A stretch of DNA of 64,000 bases from Caballeronia hypogeia (GTDB lineage Bacteria; Pseudomonadota; Gammaproteobacteria; Burkholderiales; Burkholderiaceae). The notes below the pieces were generated by a model, which saw only the letters and a list, made by a program, of their open reading frames with translations, did no database searches and was not told the DNA's origin. The DNA lies in contig NZ_FCOA02000031.1 in NCBI RefSeq assembly GCF_001544875.2, positions 1 to 64,000 of the forward strand, in the 5' to 3' direction. The position numbers and the translations under genes were made by a program. Of the stretch, positions 1-8,893 are shown piece by piece (the stretch's first letter is position 1; every line of letters begins with the position of its first letter).

Positions 1-842
1 CAGAAAACCAACGCTGGAGCCTCGCCTAGGAAGCCTTTACCTTGGCTACTGTGCATAAAAACTTTCAGCCGATAATATAAACTGGTCGTTGTGAGCGAGG
101 CATGTCCGAGCGTGTCACGCACCATGCGCAAGTCGACCTGTCGATCGGCCATGTGCGATCCCGCGCTGTGCCGCAGCCAGTGAGCCGAAGCTTTTTCCAG
201 CAGGTCGGCACGCGCCGCAGACATTTCATCGCGCTCACGAAGTCGAGCGGCGGCCCCAGCAAACACCTCCTTGACGATCGCATGCAGGGCGGCGCGCGTT
301 AAAGGCGCGCACGTCTGCGTGCCCCCGTTGGCTGCCGTGGCGCTAATCGGCAGAACCAGTGGCGTATCTTCATTGGGCGAGGGGAGTGCGCTCAGCCCGA
401 GGTACTGTCGGTATCGCGAGAGTTCCGTCATCAATTCCTGGGTGGCCGGCACCAACCGTTCCTTGTCACCTTTGCCATGCACGGTGAGCCACCATCGCGT
501 CTTGCCATCCGCATCGCGCCGGACAAAGAACTGTCCCATCGTGTTGGCGCCGACCTCCGCGATGCGCAGTCCGCCCAGATAGAGGAGGGTAAAAAGCCAT
601 CTCACCCGGACCGCATGGGCCGTTGCTCGATCCGTGTCCCGCGGCATCGTCGCAATGAAGTCCTTCACTTCCTGCCAGACGCTGGGCTCGAGATACCGGG
701 TAATGCGTGGCGCCGCGTGTTTGGCGCGCTGTCGTGAAAGCGAGAGCGGATTGCCCGCCAGATAGCCGGCCTGAACCAGCCACGAGAATAGCGCGTTCAG
801 GATCACCACGGCCTGACGGGGAGTGAACCAAACCGTGGGAGG
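1..842 (-). pseudogene. Tyrosine recombinase (phage-type integrase), 5'-truncated
   Basis: An open frame reads leftward from about 842 to the window edge without a stop. It encodes a tyrosine recombinase catalytic domain. Visible elements are a core-binding helix (FSWLVQAGYLAGNPL), the first catalytic Arg context (LGGLRIAEVG), a beta-hairpin Lys region (HGKGDKERLVP), the HWLRHSAG box (HxxR) and GHASLTTTSLYY with the expected nucleophile Tyr. The frame has an in-frame stop at 843-845, inside the adjacent insertion sequence, and no start codon. The N-terminal DNA-binding half is therefore missing, and it is not found on the far side of the IS either. Such enzymes integrate or excise mobile DNA. 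The fragment is probably non-functional unless it is fused beyond the window edge. Confidence 0.82.
828..842 (+). repeat. IS terminal inverted repeat, right copy
   Basis: CCAAACCGTGGGAGG, an exact reverse complement of 2474-2488. It lies 5 bp beyond the transposase stop codon. Confidence 0.8.
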
Positions 843-847
843 TCAAT

Positions 848-2308
848 TCACGCCGCTCGGCGCGCACTCGTCGAATTTGCAGTTGCAGAGGTCATGGTCA
901 ACACGGCGAGTTGCTCAACCGAAAATTCTTCGTTGAGGACAGCAACTCTGACCTGTGCCAGACAGTGCGCCCCCTCGTCCGTCCATCGCATTTGCTGCTT
1001 CTTCGCCATGCGATGGCTGACCACCAGGTTCACCGCGGACTCGGCAATGCTGCTACTGATCGGTAGCCCCTTGTAATAACGCATGCCATAGTTCACGAGC
1101 GTACCTGCGTTGTTCTCGATGTAGAAGTACAGGCGGCGCAGGTTCCAGTACAACGTCGAGTACTCGTAGCCCTCCTTCGCCAACAGCGTGGCATCCAGGG
1201 CCTTGATACGGGACACCGATTGCCGGCCCTTTCCATGCCAAACCAGCCACTTCGCGTGATCGATCTCTGTCTCTACAGAGATTCGCTCGTGAGGTTCCAC
1301 CGTCTGGCTTCCAAACACCGAGTTCTTGGCAGTCTTGAACTTCATCGCGATGTGAAACCAGTCCAGGATCCTTCCCCTGGCGAGCTGGCTGCCGTCCACA
1401 GCCTTGCCGAATTCGCCAGCGTCATCGCTGATCACGGTGACTCGCTCGTTCGGAGCCACGCCGCTTGCAAGGAGAAATTGGTCCAGCCGCGCGGGCGCCG
1501 ATGGCACCAGCTTATGAACGTACGCGTAGAGACGCGGGTCGCGATCAGCGAGAGTTGCACGCCCCGCAACGATGTTGACGTGTCGATCCCGCGGCAAGTT
1601 CTGCGACCAAGGCGATTTAAGCTCCGCAAGGTCGCGCGCGGCCTTGCGACTCTTGGGGCTGCTGCTGAAGCTCAGCCACGCCGAGTCGACGCTCACGCAG
1701 CCGACGGTGGTCGATTCGCGAACCTGCTCTCCGCTGACCGGTTTTGGTCCAGACGCGATATCGCGGTTGAACTGCGCGTCCAGCGCGCTGCCGACGGCGA
1801 GGATTCGACGGCGAGTACTACCGAAAGAAATCCCTTTGTCCAGTGGAAGGACCTCTCGAAGCAGCTCAGTGGCCTGATGGTACGGTAGATGGGCGGCCCA
1901 CTTGGCCTGCAGGTACGCCAATTCCGGCGTCACACGCTGGTGACGGCCTTGCACAGCGGGCTCAAAGAGCGGCGCGGTTGCCCTTGCTCTGCAGCACAGC
2001 TGCACGCCCACAGCCTCGGACTCGGCACGTCGACCTTGCCAAACACGGTTCGCAGCACGATCGATCGGGCGTCCTTGTGGGCCAGCATCGAGCCGCACCG
2101 GTGACAAGCCATGCGGCTCTTCATCCATCCGGCAGTCTGCTCCGGCACAAGAAACGCTTGAACCTCGGCGAGCAAGGCACGACCTTCGGCAAGTGTGAGC
2201 CCCAGGTCGGCGAGGCTGCGATCTTTTCGTTCCACCACAGCAACAACCCTCGCATCAGTCGCACGCGCTTCTCCGCCCTCTACGCGGGCCTCGATGATCA
2301 GTCGCATA
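848..2308 (-). pseudogene. ISKra4-family transposase, split by a -1 frameshift
   Basis: The N-terminal part starts at ATG 2308, five bases after GGAGGT, and reads MRLIIEARVEGG. It includes the Cys/His-rich segment with CHRCG and continues to a TGA at 1930-1932. The rest continues in the -1 frame as TPELAYLQAKWAAH and ends at 848. DDE candidates are VSVDSAW, VISDDAGEF and IAESAVN, and the tail contains the typical MAKKQQMRWT. Joined, the two parts give a full-length ISKra4-type transposase of about 485 residues. Some ISKra4 subgroups are reported to use frameshifting, so this may be programmed rather than decay. No classic slippery heptamer is evident at the junction (ACCAGCGTGTGA). Confidence 0.8.
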
Positions 2309-2473
2309 GCACCTCCGATCGGTTGGCAACGTCGCCAGCGTAGCTGAAACGGCCAGCGCGCCGGGCGGGCTCGCTGAGCTCTTTTCGCCGGAACTTCAGA
2401 TACAAAGCGCCATATCCGATTGGGTGCTACGCCGTCACGCCGTCGATGACGTTGGTCAAGTCGACGGAATTTG

Positions 2474-2488
2474 CCTCCCACGGTTTGG
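2474..2488 (-). repeat. IS terminal inverted repeat, left copy
   Basis: CCTCCCACGGTTTGG, an exact reverse complement of 828-842. It lies 165 bp upstream of the transposase start. Confidence 0.8.
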
Positions 2489-2789
2489 ATCACTCTCCAA
2501 ACGGTGACATATTTATTTTTATCTACGTCCCTCGACAGCTCACCCCCGCATCTCGATGTGGCGTCCGACTGCCGGTCATCGGTTAGTGACCTCGGGATCG
2601 CTTTCGGGGCCACTACGTTGTCCTGTCGTCGACGCCCCAACTTGCAACCAGGGCGTCGAGGCAGTCCGGTCCTTCACCCTGACGCGCGAGGTCGCATGTG
2701 CGGGCCACCGAATCGCCGATTGCCGCCATATTAGGGTTTACACAAATTCCCAATCTGCACCTCTTCCCTACAATTGCCGATAATTTATA
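2489..2789. other. Intergenic stretch between IS and hydroxylase operon
   Basis: No credible gene. The open frames here are short and have no family features. The last 60 bases become AT-rich and lead into the operator-like palindrome upstream of the hydroxylase gene. Confidence 0.6.
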
Positions 2790-2818
2790 TATAGCAAACG
2801 AGCTTGCTATAGACAAAT
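2790..2818 (+). promoter_or_regulatory. Operator-like palindrome upstream of hydroxylase operon
   Basis: TATAGCAA (2790-2797) and TTGCTATA (2804-2811) form a perfect 8-bp inverted repeat with a 6-bp spacer. The right half extends into TTGCTATAGACAAAT (2804-2818). Almost the same 15-mer, TTGCTATTGACAAAT, occurs at 9799-9813 between the divergent iclR and metallo-hydrolase genes. It ends 21 bp before the hydroxylase start codon. It is inferred to be a site for one of the two IclR-type regulators in this locus. Confidence 0.6.
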
Positions 2819-2839
2819 CGCAAATGCCGGGAGAAACGA

Positions 2840-4537
2840 ATGCAGACGGATTACCAAAAGTTGCGGTTCGACTACGTTCGAGCCGCCGAACACGACGACG
2901 CGTCAAGTGCCACCGTCCACCCAGTGGTGATTGTGGGGGCGGGGCCGGTTGGGCTGTCCGCCGCGATCGACCTCGTGCAGCAGGGCGTCAAGGTGGTCCT
3001 CGTCGATAACGACGACACACTCTCAAGCGGTTCGCGCGCCATTTGCTTCGCCAAACGCACACTGGAGATCTTCGATCGCCTTGGCTGCGGCGATCGCATG
3101 GTCGAGAAAGGGGTGAGCTGGAACGTCGGCAAGGTGTTCCTGCAGGACGAACTGATCTACACGTTCAACTTGCTGCCGGAAGCCGGCCATGCGCGGCCTG
3201 CTTTCATTAATCTCCAGCAGTATTACGTCGAGGGCTTCCTCGCCGATCGCGCGATGCAGCTCGACAACCTCCAGATTCGCTGGAAGAGCAATGTGGTCGG
3301 CGTCACGCAGCATGACGATCACGTCGAGTTGCAGATCGAGACGCCCGATGGCATTTACCCGCTGCGTGCGCAATACGTTGTCGCAGCTGATGGCGCGCGC
3401 AGTCCGATGCGCGGCATGCTCGGCCTCGACAGCCGCGGCCGCACTTTCAAGGACCGCTTTCTGATCGCTGACGTGAAGATGAAGGCGTCCTTTCCGACCG
3501 AACGTTGGTTCTGGTTCGATCCGCCGTTTCATCGCAATCAGTCGGTGCTGCTGCATCGTCAACCGGATAACGTGTGGCGCATCGACTTTCAGCTTGGCTG
3601 GGACGCCGATCCGGTCGCCGAAAAGACACCGGAGCGCGTCATTCCGCGCGTGAAAGCCCTGCTCGGCGAAGACGTCGAATTCGAACTGGAATGGGTGAGT
3701 GTCTACACGTTCTCGTGTCTACGAATGGACTCGTTCCGCCACGGCCGCGTGCTGTTCGCGGGCGATTCGGCGCATGGCGTGTCGCCGTTCGGCGCGCGCG
3801 GCGCAAACAGCGGTGTGCAGGACTCGGACAATCTCGCATGGAAACTACGGCTCGTCGTCAATGGTGACGCGCCGCCCGCGTTGCTCGACACCTACGCGTC
3901 CGAACGCGAATACGCCGCCGACGAGAACATCCTCAACTCGACGCGCGCCACCGATTTCATCACACCCAAGAGTGCAGTTTCGCGCGTGTTCCGCGACGCC
4001 GCACTGAAGCTTGCGAAGGATTGCGCGTTCGCGCGCCGCATCGTCAATAGCGGGCGCTTGTCGGTTCCGGCCGTACTGTCGAACTCGCCGCTGAACACAC
4101 CCGATGATCCCGCCGACGCGTTCTCCTGCGCAATGGTGCCCGGCGCGGTCTGCACGGATGCGCCCGTCGCGGTCGATGGCAAGGCGGCGTGGTTCCTTCA
4201 TCGGATCTCGGGCGGGCAGTTCACCGGCGTCTACTTCTGCGGTCTGCACGACGATATCGGCGACATGGCGCAGCGGTTTGCCGCGTTCGCAGAACTTCCC
4301 GTCGGGGTACGCCCGTTGATCGTCGCGCCTCGCGGCATGAACGTGCCTGCGATTCCCGGCGTCACCGTCGTCGAGGATCTGGAAGGCATCGTCACACTTC
4401 GCTTCGACGCACGCCCCGGCACCTTCTATCTGTTGCGCCCGGATCAGCACGTATGCGCACGCTGGCGCGCACTCGATGTCGCGTCGGTCATCACCGCTGT
4501 GAATCGCGCCACCTGCAATGCCCAACTGAACGGATGA
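2840..4537 (+). CDS. mhaA: FAD-dependent aromatic hydroxylase, probably 3-hydroxyphenylacetate 6-hydroxylase large subunit
   Basis: 565 residues, with start ATG after GGGAGAAACGA. It is a PHBH/MhpA-type flavin monooxygenase: Rossmann motif GAGPVG at residues 33-38, a central DG motif (VVAADGARSPMR) and the GD box AGDSAHGVSPFGARGAN near residues 308-324, followed by a C-terminal thioredoxin-like domain. It opens an operon with a small DUF2783 gene and hmgA-fahA-maiA. The pairing of a flavoprotein with a small partner upstream of homogentisate genes matches the MhaA/MhaB two-component 3-hydroxyphenylacetate hydroxylase known from Pseudomonas putida. The product would be homogentisate. 4-Hydroxyphenylacetate 1-hydroxylase is an alternative. 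The family call is firm; the substrate is inferred from context. Confidence 0.85.
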   Translation: MQTDYQKLRFDYVRAAEHDDASSATVHPVVIVGAGPVGLSAAIDLVQQGVKVVLVDNDDTLSSGSRAICFAKRTLEIFDRLGCGDRMVEKGVSWNVGKVFLQDELIYTFNLLPEAGHARPAFINLQQYYVEGFLADRAMQLDNLQIRWKSNVVGVTQHDDHVELQIETPDGIYPLRAQYVVAADGARSPMRGMLGLDSRGRTFKDRFLIADVKMKASFPTERWFWFDPPFHRNQSVLLHRQPDNVWRIDFQLGWDADPVAEKTPERVIPRVKALLGEDVEFELEWVSVYTFSCLRMDSFRHGRVLFAGDSAHGVSPFGARGANSGVQDSDNLAWKLRLVVNGDAPPALLDTYASEREYAADENILNSTRATDFITPKSAVSRVFRDAALKLAKDCAFARRIVNSGRLSVPAVLSNSPLNTPDDPADAFSCAMVPGAVCTDAPVAVDGKAAWFLHRISGGQFTGVYFCGLHDDIGDMAQRFAAFAELPVGVRPLIVAPRGMNVPAIPGVTVVEDLEGIVTLRFDARPGTFYLLRPDQHVCARWRALDVASVITAVNRATCNAQLNG

Positions 4538-4543
4538 ACGACC

Positions 4544-4768
4544 ATGAGTCACCTGAATCTCGAACCGAACATCGCGGACATGGACGCGTTCTACGAGCGT
4601 CTCATCGATACGCACAACGGTCTCTCCGAAGCCGATAGCCAGATGGTCAACGCCAAACTCGTGCTGCTGCTGGCGAATCACATCGGCGACATGGACGTGC
4701 TGACGCAGGCGTTCGCCAAGGCACGTCTCGGACTCGCCGCCGAAGTGCCATGTGGCGACGTGCAGTGA
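4544..4768 (+). CDS. mhaB: Small DUF2783 protein, probable hydroxylase coupling partner
   Basis: 74 residues, starting 6 bp after the hydroxylase stop. It is mostly helical and acidic (MDAFYERLIDTHNGLSEAD), with a LVLLLANHIGD core, and resembles the DUF2783 family. In Pseudomonas putida a similarly placed small protein, MhaB, acts as a coupling protein for the flavin hydroxylase MhaA and prevents wasteful NADH oxidation. The same role is inferred here from position and size. It has no catalytic motif, signal peptide or membrane segment. Confidence 0.72.
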   Translation: MSHLNLEPNIADMDAFYERLIDTHNGLSEADSQMVNAKLVLLLANHIGDMDVLTQAFAKARLGLAAEVPCGDVQ

Positions 4769-4793
4769 ACCGCCATCCTTCTAAGGAACGACC

Positions 4794-6122
4794 ATGTCTG
4801 AATTGCACCACGGACTGACGCTCGCACCGGGCGCGGCCTATCAATCGGGCTTTGCCAATGAGTTCGCGACCGAAGCGATCGCCGATACGCTGCCAATCGG
4901 GCGCAATTCGCCGCAGCGCGTCGCTCATGGCCTTTACGCCGAGCAGTTGTCGGGCACGGCTTTTACCGCGCCCCGCAAGCACAATCGCCGCTCGTGGCTC
5001 TATCGCATTCGTCCGGCTGCCGTGCATCGGCCGTTTCGGGCGATGGGCGACGGCCGTCTGGTCAGCGACTTTTCAACTGTGCCGAAGACGCCGCCGGATC
5101 AGTTGCGCTGGGACCCGTTGCCGTTCGCCGATGCGCCGGTCGATTTCGTCGATTCGCTCGTGACGATGGGCGGCAACGGTTCGGCGCAGTCGATGACCGG
5201 CTGCGCGATCCATCTCTATGCGGCTACGCGCTCGATGCAAAACCGCTACTTCTATTCCGCCGACGGCGAATTGCTGATCGTGCCGCAGGAAGGGCGCCTG
5301 ACGCTCGCAACGGAATTGGGCGTGATCGACGTCGAGCCATTCGAGATCGCGGTGGTTCCGCGCGGTGTGCGCTTTTCCGTCGCCTTGCCGGATGGACGCG
5401 CGCGCGGCTACGTTTGCGAAAACTTCGGCGCGCTACTCGAATTGCCTGATCTCGGCCCAATCGGCTCGAACGGTCTTGCCAATCCGCGCGACTTTCTTAC
5501 GCCAGTGGCCGCATTCGAGGACCGCACGGGAGAGTTCGAGCTTGTCGCGAAGTTCGGCGGCGAATTGTGGCGCGCACAGATCGACCATTCGCCGCTAGAT
5601 GTCGTCGCGTGGCATGGCAATTACGCGCCATACAAGTACGATCTGAGGCGCTTCAATACGATCGGCTCGATTAGCTTCGACCATCCGGACCCGTCGATCT
5701 TTCTGGTGCTGCAATCGCCGGGCGCCGTCGAAGGCGTGCATTCGCTCGACTTCGTGATCTTCCCGCCGCGCTGGCTCGTCGGCGAGAACACGTTCCGCCC
5801 GCCGTGGTTCCATCGCAATGTCGCGAGCGAGTTCATGGGCCTTATTCACGGCGCGTATGACGCGAAAGAAGAGGGTTTCGTGCCCGGCGGCGCGAGTCTG
5901 CACAACTGCATGTCGGGTCACGGGCCGGACGCAGACACCTTCCGAAAGGCGTCGGAGAGCGACACGAGCAAGCCGCACAAAGTCGACGACACGATGGCTT
6001 TCATGTTCGAGACGCCGCTCGTCATCCGTCCGACTGAATTCGCGCTGAAGACCTCTCAATTGCAGGCGGAATATTTCGAATGCTGGCAGGGTCTGAAAAA
6101 CAACTTCGTGAAGGAGCATTGA
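4794..6122 (+). CDS. hmgA: Homogentisate 1,2-dioxygenase
   Basis: 442 residues, the normal family length, with start after AAGGAACGACC. It opens the homogentisate ring with O2 to give 4-maleylacetoacetate, in the cytoplasm. The beginning ([13 protein letters not shown], then LPIGRNSPQ) is characteristic. The non-haem iron site lies in the C-terminal half: [15 protein letters not shown] supplies His and Glu, and [11 protein letters not shown] supplies the later His ligands. It is third in the operon and ends 2 bp before fahA. Confidence 0.97.
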   Translation: MSELHHGLTLAPGAAYQSGFANEFATEAIADTLPIGRNSPQRVAHGLYAEQLSGTAFTAPRKHNRRSWLYRIRPAAVHRPFRAMGDGRLVSDFSTVPKTPPDQLRWDPLPFADAPVDFVDSLVTMGGNGSAQSMTGCAIHLYAATRSMQNRYFYSADGELLIVPQEGRLTLATELGVIDVEPFEIAVVPRGVRFSVALPDGRARGYVCENFGALLELPDLGPIGSNGLANPRDFLTPVAAFEDRTGEFELVAKFGGELWRAQIDHSPLDVVAWHGNYAPYKYDLRRFNTIGSISFDHPDPSIFLVLQSPGAVEGVHSLDFVIFPPRWLVGENTFRPPWFHRNVASEFMGLIHGAYDAKEEGFVPGGASLHNCMSGHGPDADTFRKASESDTSKPHKVDDTMAFMFETPLVIRPTEFALKTSQLQAEYFECWQGLKNNFVKEH

Positions 6123-6124
6123 TT

Positions 6125-7414
6125 ATGGGTTGGCATCAGACCAATGATCCGAAGCTTAAAAGCTGGATCGAATCGGCCAACGCGCCCGACAGCGATTTTC
6201 CGATTCAGAACCTGCCGTTCGGCGTCTTCAGCGACGGGGCGAACTCATCGCCGCGCGTCGGCGTGGCCATCGGGGATTCGATCGTCGATCTGAGCGTGCT
6301 GGCACGCGCAGGCTTCCTCGAACAGGATTCGGCGCTGTTCGTTCAAGCGTCACTCAACGCGTTCATCGCGGCGGGCAGGGCGCAATGGCGCGCGGTGCGT
6401 CTGCGTCTTTCCACGCTGCTTGAAACGAGCAATGGGGAGTTGCGCGACAACTCGGCCGTGCGCGGACGAGCGCTGATCAAGCAGGCCGAAGCGCAATTGC
6501 ATCTTCCGGTCGATATTCCCGGTTACACAGATTTTTATTCGTCGAAGGAACACGCGACGAATGTCGGGTCGATGTTCCGCGATCCGAAGAACGCGCTGCT
6601 GCCGAACTGGCTCGAAATTCCTATCGGGTACAACGGGCGTGCATCGTCTGTGGTCGTGAGCGGCACTCCGGTGCGCCGTCCGAAAGGGCAAATCAAGCTG
6701 CCGGATGTGGAGCGGCCCGTGTTTGCCGCTTGCCGCAAGCTGGATATCGAACTGGAGATGGGCTTCATCATCGGCACGCCGAGCGCGCTTGGTGACGCGA
6801 TCTCCTGCGAAGACGCCGAAGCGCATATCTTCGGCATGGTGCTGCTCAACGACTGGAGCGCGCGCGATATTCAGCAGTGGGAGTACGTTCCGCTGGGTCC
6901 GTTCAATTCGAAGGGCTTTGCGACGACGATCTCACCGTGGATCGTCACGCTCGACGCACTTGAACCGTTCCGCTGTGCGCAGCCGGTGCAATCGCCGCAG
7001 CCGTTGCCCTATCTATGTCACGGGGGCGAGCATGCGTTTGATATCGCGCTCGAAGTCGATCTGCGCGCTGCTGGCGCCGAGGCAGCACAGACGATTTCGC
7101 GGACGAATTTCCGCTACATGTACTGGACGATGGCACAGCAACTCGCGCACCACACGAGCGGTGGCTGCAACGTGCGCATCGGGGATCTGATGGGCTCAGG
7201 CACGATCAGCGGCCCAACGCCGGATTCGTGCGGCTCACTGCTCGAATCAACGTGGAACGGGCAGCGTCCGCTGCACCTCGCTTCGGGCGAAACCCGTGCG
7301 TTCATTCAGGACGGAGACGAACTCGTTCTGCGCGGCTGGTGTCAGGGGGAGGGATATCGCATCGGCTTCGGCGTGTGCGCGGGGCAAGTGCTCGCAGCGC
7401 GGGAGGCGGCATGA
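6125..7414 (+). CDS. fahA: Fumarylacetoacetase
   Basis: 429 residues. The start at ATG 6125 (MGWHQTNDPKLKSW) was chosen because it follows the hmgA stop directly and matches the family N-terminus; a longer frame inside hmgA is unlikely. It hydrolyses fumarylacetoacetate to fumarate and acetoacetate. The FAH fold is clear: an SH3-like N-terminal domain (LPFGVFS) and a catalytic domain with DFYSSKEHATNVG, the metal-site region IELEMGFIIG, LLNDWSARDIQQWEYVPLGPFNSK and the GDLMGSGTISGP loop. The last codons overlap the maiA start by 4 bp (ATGA), indicating translational coupling. Confidence 0.97.
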   Translation: MGWHQTNDPKLKSWIESANAPDSDFPIQNLPFGVFSDGANSSPRVGVAIGDSIVDLSVLARAGFLEQDSALFVQASLNAFIAAGRAQWRAVRLRLSTLLETSNGELRDNSAVRGRALIKQAEAQLHLPVDIPGYTDFYSSKEHATNVGSMFRDPKNALLPNWLEIPIGYNGRASSVVVSGTPVRRPKGQIKLPDVERPVFAACRKLDIELEMGFIIGTPSALGDAISCEDAEAHIFGMVLLNDWSARDIQQWEYVPLGPFNSKGFATTISPWIVTLDALEPFRCAQPVQSPQPLPYLCHGGEHAFDIALEVDLRAAGAEAAQTISRTNFRYMYWTMAQQLAHHTSGGCNVRIGDLMGSGTISGPTPDSCGSLLESTWNGQRPLHLASGETRAFIQDGDELVLRGWCQGEGYRIGFGVCAGQVLAAREAA

Positions 7415-8070
7415 GCGGATTCACGCTGCATGGCTATTTCAGGAGTTCGGCGTCGTTCCGCGTGCGTATTGCGCTGAACCTGAAGGGCGTTGCGTACGAC
7501 CAGGCGCCGGTGCATCTTGTCCGTGACGGCGGCGAGCAGTTGCAGGCGGCGTTCCGCGCGCTCAATCCGGATGCGCTCGTGCCAGCGTTGACCTGCGACG
7601 ACGGCAGCGTGCTCACGCAGTCGCTTGCGATCATCGAGTATCTGGAAGAGCGATATCCGACTCCAGCTTTGTTGCCCGGGTTGGCGGCGGATCGTGCGTT
7701 CGTACGTGCAGCGGCGTTACAGATCGCGTGCGAGATTCATCCGCTCGATAATCTGCGCGTGCTCAAGTATCTGAAACAGGAACTCGGCGCATCAGAAGCA
7801 CAAAAGGATGCGTGGTATTCCCATTGGATCCATCTCGGTTTCGCTTCGCTGGAAGCGCGGCTGGCGTCGGATTCGCGCGTTGGTTCATTTGTTTTTGGCG
7901 ATGCACCGACGCTAGCGGACATCTGCCTTGTGCCGCAGGTGTGGAACGCGCGGCGCTTTGCGATTCCGCTCTCGGACTATCCGACTATCGTGCGTATTGC
8001 CGACCACGCGATGCAGCACGATGCCTTCGCCGCTGCCGATCCCGCCCGCCAGCCCGACGCGAGCACGTGA
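7411..8070 (+). CDS. maiA: Maleylacetoacetate isomerase (zeta-class GST)
   Basis: 219 residues. The start ATG 7411 overlaps the fahA stop in ATGA. It is a glutathione-dependent cis-trans isomerase converting maleylacetoacetate to fumarylacetoacetate. The N-terminal thioredoxin fold carries the zeta-class region YFRSSASFRVRIALNLKG, with Ala in place of the Cys of the classical SSCSxR motif, as in many bacterial members. The glutathione-binding Ser is in DDGSVLTQSLAI. The helical C-terminal domain contains FGDAPTLADICLVPQVWNARRF. It closes the operon and meets the convergent iclR gene 2 bp later. Confidence 0.95.
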   Translation: MSGFTLHGYFRSSASFRVRIALNLKGVAYDQAPVHLVRDGGEQLQAAFRALNPDALVPALTCDDGSVLTQSLAIIEYLEERYPTPALLPGLAADRAFVRAAALQIACEIHPLDNLRVLKYLKQELGASEAQKDAWYSHWIHLGFASLEARLASDSRVGSFVFGDAPTLADICLVPQVWNARRFAIPLSDYPTIVRIADHAMQHDAFAAADPARQPDAST

Positions 8071-8071
8071 A

Positions 8072-8893
8072 CTAAGCCTCGCGCGATGCGTCGCCGTGGG
8101 AACCGAAGCGCCATGACAAGCGCTGGGCCGCCGCGATCAGCGCGCGTGCCGCCGGGCCTTGTGGATCTCGACCTACGCTGCCCGACGGCCCGATCACGGC
8201 GATCACCAAACGAATACTGTTCGTGTGGTCGAAGACCGGCGCGGCAAACGTGCCGATGCCGGGCACCGGCGCGTCGAATGCCTCGTCGATGCAACTTTCG
8301 CGGATCCGCGCCAGGCGCGCGCGGTAATCACGCGCCGGCGGCTTCGAACTCGTTCCGGCAAGCCTGATCGGCTCTTGCGCGAGCAGTCCCTCCAGCATGT
8401 CCTCCGACATATGAGCAGCAAACACCCGGCCAATCGCGGTGTGGATAAGCGACATTACAGTCCCGACACGCAGGCTGATGTGCTGCGGCCGCGCGGATTC
8501 TTCCAGCCGGATGATCGTCGGACCGAGCGGTCCCATCGTGGCCGCAGCGACGCTCAGTTGCGTCGTAGCGGCGAGCGACACGATCTCCGATTCGGCTTCG
8601 CGAGTCGGGGAGAGGCGTTGCAATGCGACCAGCCCCAGTTCGAAGCCGAGCGCGCCGGCTGAGAAACAGCCGGCGTCATCGCGCGATAGCAGGCCGATCT
8701 TCTGCAGGCTGACGAGGTGGGGAAACGCTTTGGCGGGCGGCATGCCCGCGGCGGCGGCGAGGTCGCGCAAGTTCATCGGGTGGCCGGATGCGGAAAGCGC
8801 TTGCAGTAGTTCACCCGTGCTGTCGAGCGCATTGATGCCGCGCTGCGCTTTGCCTTCGTTGCCGTTGAGGTCGTTGGAGATATCAGAGGGCAT
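8072..8893 (-). CDS. IclR-family transcriptional regulator (proximal)
   Basis: 273 residues. The start ATG 8893 (MPSDISNDLNG) is preferred over an upstream frame because it overlaps the end of the second iclR gene by 11 bp. An N-terminal winged helix (GINALDSTGELLQALSASGHPMNLRDLAAAAGMPPAKAFPHLVSLQKIGLL) precedes an IclR effector domain (GTVMSLIHTAIGRVFAAHM and VIGPSGSVG). It is probably co-transcribed with the upstream paralogue and is convergent with maiA. It is expected to regulate the adjacent homogentisate operon, with an aromatic acid as plausible ligand. Confidence 0.93.
   Translation of the reverse strand: MPSDISNDLNGNEGKAQRGINALDSTGELLQALSASGHPMNLRDLAAAAGMPPAKAFPHLVSLQKIGLLSRDDAGCFSAGALGFELGLVALQRLSPTREAESEIVSLAATTQLSVAAATMGPLGPTIIRLEESARPQHISLRVGTVMSLIHTAIGRVFAAHMSEDMLEGLLAQEPIRLAGTSSKPPARDYRARLARIRESCIDEAFDAPVPGIGTFAAPVFDHTNSIRLVIAVIGPSGSVGRDPQGPAARALIAAAQRLSWRFGSHGDASREA

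Larger units (their letters stand above)
828..2488 (-). mobile_element. ISKra4-type insertion sequence
   Basis: A 1.66-kb element is bounded by a perfect 15-bp inverted repeat, CCAAACCGTGGGAGG at 828-842 and its reverse complement at 2474-2488. Similarity continues outward (GAGTGA-CC) to about 821 and 2495, and inward (an AATTC shared a few bases in). It contains one transposase reading split over two frames. No convincing target duplication was seen, so the outer boundaries carry an uncertainty of about 7 bp. Confidence 0.75.

Noticed and set aside
1-2495. Intact prophage or integrative element
   Set aside because: Only a truncated recombinase and one IS are present; no att repeats, structural or conjugation genes were seen.
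3845-4681. A 278-codon open frame on the minus strand opposite the flavin hydroxylase
   Set aside because: It is antisense to a well-supported gene, has no domain features, and is a product of high GC content at third positions.
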